Source of the DNA: Actinacidiphila alni
GTDB taxonomy: Bacteria; Actinomycetota; Actinomycetes; Streptomycetales; Streptomycetaceae
NCBI RefSeq assembly: GCF_900112845.1
Contig: NZ_FONG01000001.1
Span: forward strand, 558,001 to 622,000
Direction: 5' to 3'
Length of the DNA stretch: 64,000 nucleotides
Part shown: piece by piece, positions 50,564 to 57,418 of the stretch
Layout: each line of letters begins with the position of its first letter
Position numbering within the stretch: the first letter of the stretch is position 1
Program-made: the position numbers and the translations under genes
Notes under the pieces: model-generated
Database searches by the model: none
What the model was told of the DNA's origin: nothing
The model's input: the letters and a program-made list of their open reading frames with translations, nothing else

Positions 50564-53500
50564 TCACGCGTACACGCCGAATTCGTACAGCGAGTACCCG
50601 TACGCGGTGCCGCGCTGGGTCAGGTTCAGCCGCACATAGCGGCCGGACCCGTTCACGTCGAGCGTCTCCACGCCGCCCGTCCCGGTGGTGGTGCTGTAGA
50701 CGTTCGTCCAGTTGGTGCCGTCGTTCGACACCTGCACCTGGTACGCCTTCCCGTAGGCGGACTCCCAGCCGAGCTGGATGTGCTTGATCGTGGTGGTCTG
50801 CCCGAGATCGACCCGCAGCCACTGCGCGTCGGTCCAGTCGGTCGCCCACCGGGTGTCCCAGCGGCCGTCGACGGTGTTGGACGGCGGGTACGGCGCCCCG
50901 TTGCCGGTCTGCTGGTACGACGAGGCGGTGGCCGACTTGCCGAGCGCCACATTCGTGCCGGGCACCGTCGGCGCCACCACACGGAAGGACTTGGTCTCGA
51001 TGCCGACATTGCCGTGCCCGTCGTAGGCGTAGACGTAGACCTTCCACACCCCGAGCGTCTTGGGCGCGGTCACCTTGAACGTGCCGTTGCCGGTCTGGGT
51101 GAAGGTCACCTGTTGCAGGCCGGTGCCGCTGTCCACGTACTTGGTGGAGTACATGAGCTGGTAGCGGATCGCGTCGCCGTCCGGATCGCTCGCCGTCGCC
51201 GACACGTCGAAGGTGCCGCCGGCCGGGACGGACGTGCTGTTGCCGACCGTCATCGAGCTGATCACCGGCGGGGTGTTCGCCTGCGGGGTGCCGCCGTAGT
51301 CCTTGGCGACCGAGTAGTACATCAGCCGGTTCCAGCCCGCCGGGCGGACGTTGAACCACACACCGCCGAAGTCGTTCTCGTTGCCGTAGTGGAAGATCGT
51401 CGCGCCGAGCGCGACCCCGGTGTGGCCCTTGATGCAGTTCCACGCCGACAGATACGCGTCCCGCTTCTGGACGTCGGTCGGCTCGGTGGGCACCCCGTTG
51501 GCGTCGTTGGGCACCTCCCACTCGCCGGCCTCGCCGGTCTCGGTCACGATGTACGGCTTGCTGTAACCGCCGTTGATCCAGTCCTGCTTCACATTGCAGA
51601 CCGCGCCGTAGGAGTTGACCGCGTAGAGGTCGAGCGACGGCGTGTACTGCTTGTAGTACGGCCACGCGCCGGTCCACGCGTCGGTCGACGTCACCGGGTG
51701 GTTGGGGTCGATCGCGTGGATCGCCTGCACGACCTGCTCGACGTACTTGGCGTAGGCGATCCGCTGCTGCTCGATCTGGTCGCCGGAGTAGTGGTCCTGT
51801 GTGGTGAGGATGACCTCGTTGCCGACGTCCCACATCAGCACGCCCGGGTGGTTCTTGTAGGTGGTCACCCAGTTCTTGATGTCGTTGAGCGTATTGGTCT
51901 TGTACGTCGTGTCGTTGACGTAGTCCGCGCCCTGGTTGAGCCAGAAGCCGTTGACGACCTTCAGGCCGAACTGCGCGGCCGAGTCCAGCAGCGGCTTGCT
52001 GCTCGCGTCGGTGCCCCAGGTGCGCAGGGTGTTGACGCCCATCGCCTTCAGGTCGCGCATGTGCGCGTTCGCCGTGTCGTTGGACGGACCCCAGGTCATG
52101 CCCTTGACGGTGTACGGCGCCCCGTTGACGGTCAGCTGCCAGTTGCCCTGACTGCCCGTCACGTGGACGTTGCTCGCGCCGGTCGGGACCGGCGGGTCGG
52201 TGAGCGGCGCCGGGACGCTGCCCGGTGCGGTCTGCGAGACCGTCACCTTGTCGATGCTCAGCACACCGCCGGAGGAGGTGTCGGCGGCCGGCGACGTGCA
52301 GCCGCAGACCGCGTTGGGGTACGAACCGCCGATCCGCAGGCTGAAGTCGACGAAGACGCCGTGGTGCACGGCCGCGTCCCAGGTGGCGACGCCGACCTGC
52401 GACTCGCTGACCTGCCACACCTGATTGCCGTCGAGGTAGTAGCGGATCTGCTCGTCGGACGTCGTGCGGTCGATGATCTCGGAGTACGTGTGGTAGCCGG
52501 TCTGGCAGCCTGCGCAGGTCGCGAGACCGCTGGTCTTGCCGTTGTACTCGTCGCAGTTGCCGCCGGGCGCGGTGCCGCAGTGGAAGGTCGCCGACAGCTG
52601 CGAACGGCCGTTGACGTTCTCCATGATGTCGCTCTCGCCGACCGCCGGCCAGGCGCCGGTGTTGCCGCGGAAGGCGGCGCCCATGGCGCGGAAGGACGGC
52701 CAGTAGCCCAGCGCCTTGGCCGGGTCGGGCTGCTTGAGGGTGGCGGAGATCTGGAGCCGGCCGCCGGCCGGGGCCTGGAAGTCGGTGCGCTTGCTCTCGA
52801 CCCGGCCGGACGTCCAATTGGTGCCGGACTTCAGGGCGGTGAGATTGAGGTGGCCGCCGCCGTCCAGGCCGACGTTGGCGGGGGAGTCGGTGGCGGTGTC
52901 GACCTCGCCGGTGCCCCAGTTGGCGGGGCCGCCGGGGTAGGCGGTGCCGGTGTCGATGATCCAGTTCGCACTGCTGGGCGAGCTGCCGGACGCGCCGTTG
53001 AAGTCGTCGTTCCACACGGTGGTCCAGTCGCCGGGCGGCGGGGTGCCCGTACCGCCGTTGTCGCCGCCACCGCCGGTGGTGCCGCCCGTGGTGCCGCCGG
53101 AGCCCGCGGTGCCGTAGACCTGGAACTCCCACAGCGAGTAGCCGTAGCCGTTGACGCGCGCGGTGCCGTTCATCCGGACGTAACGGCCGGTGCCGCTCAC
53201 ATTGAGGGTCTGACTGCCACCGTTGCCGCTGGTGGTGGAGTAGACCGTCGTCCAGCCGCCGGTCCCGGTGTCGGAGACCTGGATCTGGTACGAGGTCGCG
53301 TAATTCTCCCAGTTCAGCACGACCTTGCCGATCGTGGCGGTGGCGCCGAGGTCGACCTGGAGCCACTGCGGGTCGCTCCATGCACTGGCCCAGCGGGTGC
53401 CGGCGTCACCGTCCACGGCGGCCGAGGCCGCGTAGCCGGCGCCCTCGGTGCTGGAGGCGGTGGCGGGCTTGCCCTGCGAGAGCAGGGTGTCGGCGGCGTG

Positions 53501-53626
53501 CGCGGGCGTGGTGGGGACGGCCAGCGCGTACAGCGCGAGGCCCACCGCCAGCATCAGCAGCAGGGCCGCGCGCAGCGACGGGGGAAGGGATCTGAGCCGG
53601 GCGGTCGGTGGGGGTGAGGCTCTCAT
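50564..53626 (-). CDS. Secreted bifunctional glycoside hydrolase: GH16 plus clan-A TIM barrel, with two discoidin domains
   Basis: 1020 aa from ATG 53626 (AGGAG seven bases upstream). Signal peptide 1-44 (AHA|ADT); F5/8-type C domain about 45-172; Gly/Thr linker; GH16 domain about 200-465 with ESDIMEN (E331, D333, E336); a GH2/GH5-like TIM barrel about 485-780 with acid/base E604 in VGNEV and nucleophile E696 in VTETGE; an Ig/cadherin-like segment about 785-880; a second discoidin domain to the end. GH16 enzymes mostly cut beta-1,3- or mixed-linkage glucans. The operator at 53704 puts it under the LacI repressor. Confidence 0.9.
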   Translation of the reverse strand: MRASPPPTARLRSLPPSLRAALLLMLAVGLALYALAVPTTPAHAADTLLSQGKPATASSTEGAGYAASAAVDGDAGTRWASAWSDPQWLQVDLGATATIGKVVLNWENYATSYQIQVSDTGTGGWTTVYSTTSGNGGSQTLNVSGTGRYVRMNGTARVNGYGYSLWEFQVYGTAGSGGTTGGTTGGGGDNGGTGTPPPGDWTTVWNDDFNGASGSSPSSANWIIDTGTAYPGGPANWGTGEVDTATDSPANVGLDGGGHLNLTALKSGTNWTSGRVESKRTDFQAPAGGRLQISATLKQPDPAKALGYWPSFRAMGAAFRGNTGAWPAVGESDIMENVNGRSQLSATFHCGTAPGGNCDEYNGKTSGLATCAGCQTGYHTYSEIIDRTTSDEQIRYYLDGNQVWQVSESQVGVATWDAAVHHGVFVDFSLRIGGSYPNAVCGCTSPAADTSSGGVLSIDKVTVSQTAPGSVPAPLTDPPVPTGASNVHVTGSQGNWQLTVNGAPYTVKGMTWGPSNDTANAHMRDLKAMGVNTLRTWGTDASSKPLLDSAAQFGLKVVNGFWLNQGADYVNDTTYKTNTLNDIKNWVTTYKNHPGVLMWDVGNEVILTTQDHYSGDQIEQQRIAYAKYVEQVVQAIHAIDPNHPVTSTDAWTGAWPYYKQYTPSLDLYAVNSYGAVCNVKQDWINGGYSKPYIVTETGEAGEWEVPNDANGVPTEPTDVQKRDAYLSAWNCIKGHTGVALGATIFHYGNENDFGGVWFNVRPAGWNRLMYYSVAKDYGGTPQANTPPVISSMTVGNSTSVPAGGTFDVSATASDPDGDAIRYQLMYSTKYVDSGTGLQQVTFTQTGNGTFKVTAPKTLGVWKVYVYAYDGHGNVGIETKSFRVVAPTVPGTNVALGKSATASSYQQTGNGAPYPPSNTVDGRWDTRWATDWTDAQWLRVDLGQTTTIKHIQLGWESAYGKAYQVQVSNDGTNWTNVYSTTTGTGGVETLDVNGSGRYVRLNLTQRGTAYGYSLYEFGVYA

Positions 53627-53703
53627 GCCGGTCTCCTGCGGGGGGAGGGTGAAGGAGGAGGGCGCGGCTCTCCGGGACGGCGGCTTCCAGGCATGGAGCA
53701 TCG

Positions 53704-53717
53704 GGAGAGCGCTCTCT
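53704..53717 (-). promoter_or_regulatory. LacI operator for the GH16 gene
   Basis: GGAGAGCGCTCTCT, with a perfect 12-bp core at 53705-53716. On the minus strand TTGACA is at 53757-53752, a weak -10 (TCACCA) follows 17 bp later, and the operator lies at the predicted transcription start, about 80 bp before the ATG. Confidence 0.8.
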
Positions 53718-53922
53718 CAGTGCGCCGATGGTGACGGTCCGGTTTCCGGCGTGTCAAGGCATCGGACGCGGGACGGCGACCTCTCCCGGGCGTGATGCCG
53801 GACAACTCCCGTATTGTGGATGTCTGTTCCGCCCACCCGTGGGCCGTACGGGCCGGGATCGCGGGCGGATCGGGCCCCCGGGTCTTGACACACGACCCTG
53901 CGGGGCGTGAATGTACCGGCAC

Positions 53923-53940
53923 TGGGAGAGCGCTCTCCCA
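53923..53940 (+). promoter_or_regulatory. LacI operator for the importer operon, perfect 18-bp palindrome
   Basis: TGGGAGAGCGCTCTCCCA is the most symmetrical copy. TTGACA (53885-53890) and a weak -10 (TGAATG, 53908-53913) lie just upstream, so the operator covers the predicted start of transcription, 57 bp before the ATG. Confidence 0.85.
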
Positions 53941-53996
53941 TGTCAACTCTTGTTCCTTGCCTGTTCCTTGCCTGCCATCGAATCCGAGGAAGTCCC

Positions 53997-55301
53997 ATGA
54001 GCGACACAGGAAGCAGACGCAGGACGTGGCTCGCGGGAGGCGGCGCCGTACTGGCCGCCGCGCTCCTCGCCACCGGCTGCGGCAGCGACTCCACGTCCAA
54101 GTCCGGCTCCGGCGGCGACGCCAACGCCAAGATCACGCTCACCGTGAACCTGTTCTCGGACTTCGGCTACAAGGACCTCTACGCGCAGTACCACAAGCTG
54201 CACCCGAACATCACGATCAAGGAGAACCGCGCCGACCTCGGCGCCCACCACCAGAATCTGCACGCCCACTTGGTGGCCGGCAGCGGCACCGCCGACATCG
54301 AGGCGATCGAGATCGGCCAGGTGGCCGGCTTCCAGTCGCAGGCGAGCAAATTCGTCAACTTCCTCGACGAGGGCGTCGACAAGAACCAGTGGGTGCCGTC
54401 CAAGACCGCCCCCGCCTCCAGCCGCGACGGCTCCTCGCTCTTCGGCCTCGGCACCGACATGGGCGGCATGGCGCTGTGCTACCGCGCCGACCTGTTCAAG
54501 AAGGCCGGGCTGCCCACCGACCGGGCCGCGGTCTCCTCGCTGGTGGCGAACTGGGACTCCTACTTCGCCACCGGGAAGCAGTTCCTGGCCAAGAGCCCGG
54601 ACAAGAAGGTCAAGTGGTTCGACGCGGGCAGCAATGTCTTCTCCGCGATGACCGCCCAGGCGCCGCAGGCGTTCTACGACGCCGACGGCAAGGTGATCGC
54701 CGACTCCAACCCCGCGGTCAAGCAAGCCTTCGACGCCGTCGCGGGCGCGATCAAGGACGGTGAGTCGGCGGGCATCGCGGCCTTCACCCCGGCCTGGGAC
54801 ACCGGCTTCCGCAAGAGCCAGTTCGCCACCGTCACCTGCCCGGCCTGGATGAGCTACGAGTTCAAGGCCAATCCGCCCGCCGACGGCGGCAAGTGGGACA
54901 TCGCCACCATCCCCGGCGGCGGCGGGAACTGGGGCGGCTCGTATCTGACCGTGCCCAAGCAGGGCAAGCACACCAAGGCCGCCGTCGAGCTGGCGAAGTG
55001 GCTGACCGCGCCCGCCCAGGAAGCCTGGCTCTTCAAGAACAAGGGCTTCTTCCCGTCCGACCAGGCGCTGTGGTCCTCGCCCGACATCGCGAACCTGACC
55101 GACCCGATGTTCAGCGGCGCGCCCACCGGCAAGATCTTCTCCGAGTCCGCGAAGAACCTGAAGCCGCAGCCGCTCGGCCCGCACGGCGCCGACATCGGCA
55201 ACATCTACGGCAACGCGCTCGTCTCCGTCGAGCAGGGCAAGGCGGGCACGGACAAGGCGTGGAGCAACGCCAACGCCGAGATCAAGAACATCGGCGAGTA
55301 G
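53997..55301 (+). CDS. Oligosaccharide-binding lipoprotein (CebE-like)
   Basis: 434 aa from ATG 53997 (GAGGA upstream). The leader carries RRRTWLAGGG and the lipobox LLATGC, so it is a lipoprotein, possibly Tat-exported. The mature part is a family-1 sugar-binding fold (LTVNLFSDFGYKDLYAQYHK, TDMGGMALCYRADLFKKAGL). First gene of an operon with two permeases and a GH3 enzyme under a CebR-like operator. By analogy with CebE it should bind cello- or other beta-gluco-oligosaccharides; the exact linkage is open. Confidence 0.92.
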   Translation: MSDTGSRRRTWLAGGGAVLAAALLATGCGSDSTSKSGSGGDANAKITLTVNLFSDFGYKDLYAQYHKLHPNITIKENRADLGAHHQNLHAHLVAGSGTADIEAIEIGQVAGFQSQASKFVNFLDEGVDKNQWVPSKTAPASSRDGSSLFGLGTDMGGMALCYRADLFKKAGLPTDRAAVSSLVANWDSYFATGKQFLAKSPDKKVKWFDAGSNVFSAMTAQAPQAFYDADGKVIADSNPAVKQAFDAVAGAIKDGESAGIAAFTPAWDTGFRKSQFATVTCPAWMSYEFKANPPADGGKWDIATIPGGGGNWGGSYLTVPKQGKHTKAAVELAKWLTAPAQEAWLFKNKGFFPSDQALWSSPDIANLTDPMFSGAPTGKIFSESAKNLKPQPLGPHGADIGNIYGNALVSVEQGKAGTDKAWSNANAEIKNIGE

Positions 55302-55307
55302 CGCCTG

Positions 55308-55340
55308 CCCGGCGCCCGGGCCCCGAGCCCGGGCGCCGGG
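55308..55340 (+). terminator. Hairpin after the binding-protein gene (attenuator or stabiliser)
   Basis: CCCGGCGCCCGGGC (55308-55321) pairs perfectly with GCCCGGGCGCCGGG (55327-55340) over a five-base loop, six bases after the binding-protein stop and upstream of the permeases. Such stems limit readthrough and protect the 5' message, raising binding protein over permease. Confidence 0.75.
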
Positions 55341-55347
55341 ACCGACG

Positions 55348-55374
55348 TGGCCGCCGGATCGCGGCCGGCGGCCA
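55348..55374 (+). terminator. Second tandem hairpin in the importer operon
   Basis: TGGCCGCCGG (55348-55357) pairs with CCGGCGGCCA (55365-55374) with a seven-base loop. It directly follows the stem at 55308-55340; together they fill the first part of the 249-bp gap before the permease gene. Confidence 0.65.
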
Positions 55375-55550
55375 CCGGCGCCCGCCGCCCGTGCGAGGAC
55401 CGCCGTCCCGGGCGGCCCGCGCGGGCGGCGGGGCACACACCACGTGAGCCGGACCCGCTCGCGTCCCATGACGGGCCGGCGGGGGCTGCGCACCCTTCCC
55501 ACTCCCCGCCCACCGCGTACCCCCGCCGGCCACCACCCAGGAGCAGATGC

Positions 55551-56549
55551 ATGGCCGTCTCGACCGGCACCCCGCCCGCAGCCTCGCGGAGCAACGTCCC
55601 CCGCGGACCGGAACCCGGCGCCGCCCCCGTACGGGGCAACCGCTGGCACCGGGCCGAGCGCCGCCTGTCGCCGTACGCCTACATCTCGCCGTTCTTCATC
55701 GTCTTCGGCGTCTTCGGGCTCTTCCCGCTGCTCTACACGGCGTATGTGTCGCTCACCGCGTGGCGCGCGGACACCGACGGCAGCCAGCACGACTTCGTCG
55801 GTCTCGACAACTACCGCACCCTGCTGCACGACCAGTTCTTCTGGAACGCGCTGCGCAACACCCTGGGCATCGGTCTGCTGTCCACCGTCCCGCAACTGCT
55901 GCTCGCGCTGGGCCTGGCCCATCTGCTCAACTACCGGCTGCGCGGGCGCACGTTCATCCGGATGGGCGTGCTGCTGCCCAATGTCACCTCGGTGGCGGCC
56001 GTCACGATCATCTTCGTCCAGCTCTTCGGCCGGGACTTCGGTCTGATCAACTGGTTCCTCGGCCTCTTCGGCGTCCCGCACACCGACTGGCAGGCCGGCA
56101 CCTGGTCCTCCTGGATCGGCATCTCGACCATCGTCACCTGGCGCTGGACCGGCTACAACGCGCTGATCTACCTGGCCGCCATGCAGGCCGTCCCCTTCGA
56201 GCTGTACGAGGCCGCCGCGATCGACGGGGCCAGCCGCTGGCGGCAGTTCAGATCCATCACCATCCCGGTGCTGCGCCCGACCATCCTGTTCACCGTCATC
56301 ACCTCCACCATCGGCGCGCTCCAGATGTTCGGCGAGCCACTGCTGTTCAGCGCCAGCCAGACCCCGATGGCGGGCGGCTCGCAGCACCAGTTCCAGACGA
56401 TGGCGCTGTACTCGTACGACCAGTTCTGGGGGAAGTTCAAATACGGTTACGGCGCCGCGATCTCCTGGGCGATGTTCCTGGTCATCGTGGTGATCGTCGC
56501 CGTCAACTTCCTTCTGGCCCGCCGCATGAAGGGAGTCGAGGCCGCATGA
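55551..56549 (+). CDS. Sugar ABC transporter permease (CebF/MalF-type)
   Basis: 332 aa from ATG 55551 with CCAGGAG upstream. After a basic N-terminal tail come six helices (YAYISPFFIVFGVFGLFPLL and following), and the EAA loop reads QAVPFELYEAAAIDGASRWR. It forms the channel with the next gene, whose start it overlaps (ATGA). Depends on a shared ATPase such as MsiK, since none is encoded here. Confidence 0.93.
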   Translation: MAVSTGTPPAASRSNVPRGPEPGAAPVRGNRWHRAERRLSPYAYISPFFIVFGVFGLFPLLYTAYVSLTAWRADTDGSQHDFVGLDNYRTLLHDQFFWNALRNTLGIGLLSTVPQLLLALGLAHLLNYRLRGRTFIRMGVLLPNVTSVAAVTIIFVQLFGRDFGLINWFLGLFGVPHTDWQAGTWSSWIGISTIVTWRWTGYNALIYLAAMQAVPFELYEAAAIDGASRWRQFRSITIPVLRPTILFTVITSTIGALQMFGEPLLFSASQTPMAGGSQHQFQTMALYSYDQFWGKFKYGYGAAISWAMFLVIVVIVAVNFLLARRMKGVEAA

Positions 56550-57418
56550 CCACCCTGCCGCTCGTCAAACGCCCGCGCCGCAGGTCCGGCCGGGACCGGC
56601 AGCTCTCGGCGGGCAAGGGCGTCTACGTGGCGCTCGCCGTCGTCGTGGCCCTGTCGGTCTTCCCGCTGTACTGGACGCTGGTGGCCGCCTCGCGGGACAA
56701 CGCCTCGCTCAGCCAGGTGCCGCCCGCGCTGCTGCCCGGCAGCCACCTGTTCACCAATCTGCGCCGGGCCTTCGACCAGGCCGACATGCAACTGGCCCTG
56801 GTCAACTCGCTGATCGTGGCGGGCACCGTGACCGTCTGCGTCGTGCTGACCTCCACGCTCGCCGGATTCGCCTTCGCCAAACTGCGGTTCCCCGGCCGCG
56901 GTCCGCTGCTGGGCTCGGTGGTGGCGACGATGATGGTGCCCACCCAGCTCGGCATCATCCCGCTCTACATCATGATGGCGAACTGGCTGCACTGGGCCAA
57001 TCACCTCCAGGCGCTCATCGTGCCCGCCGCCGCCAACGCCTTCGGCGTGTTCTTCATGCGGCAGTACCTGGTCACCGCCATCCCCGACGAACTGCTCGAC
57101 GCCGGACGGATGGACGGCTGCACCACCCGGGGCCTGTACTGGCACATCGCGCTGCCCGCCGCCCGCCCGGCGATGGCCGTGCTCGGCATGCTCACCTTCA
57201 TGGCCAGCTGGAACGACTTCTACTGGCCCAAGGTCGTCATGACCCAGCAGAACCCCACGGTGCAGCTCTCCCTGTCCGAGCTGGCCAGTGGCTACATCCA
57301 GGACTACTCCCTGGTGCTCACCGGGGCGCTCGTCTCCAGCCTGCCGATCATCGCGGTCTTCCTGCTGATGGGCCGTCACATCCTGGACGGCATCATGCAG
57401 GGGGCCATGAAGGGATGA
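56546..57418 (+). CDS. Sugar ABC transporter permease (CebG/MalG-type)
   Basis: 290 aa. Six helices with EAA loop AIPDELLDAGRMDGCTTRGL. It couples by four-base overlaps to the upstream permease and to the downstream GH3 gene, so uptake and intracellular hydrolysis are made in fixed proportion. Sequence style is close to CebG of the cellobiose/cellotriose importer. Confidence 0.93.
   Translation: MTTLPLVKRPRRRSGRDRQLSAGKGVYVALAVVVALSVFPLYWTLVAASRDNASLSQVPPALLPGSHLFTNLRRAFDQADMQLALVNSLIVAGTVTVCVVLTSTLAGFAFAKLRFPGRGPLLGSVVATMMVPTQLGIIPLYIMMANWLHWANHLQALIVPAAANAFGVFFMRQYLVTAIPDELLDAGRMDGCTTRGLYWHIALPAARPAMAVLGMLTFMASWNDFYWPKVVMTQQNPTVQLSLSELASGYIQDYSLVLTGALVSSLPIIAVFLLMGRHILDGIMQGAMKG

Larger units (their letters stand above)
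53627..53996. other. 370-bp divergent control region with two operators
   Basis: Separates the GH16 gene (minus) from the importer operon (plus). It holds two outward promoters with perfect TTGACA -35 boxes (minus 53757-53752; plus 53885-53890), each followed by a LacI-type palindrome, listed separately. I see no coding frame of its own. Confidence 0.75.

Noticed and set aside
49376..53617. A 1413-codon plus-strand frame opposite lacI and the GH16 gene
   Set aside because: Very long but low-complexity and antisense to two genes with clear domains; length is a GC artefact.
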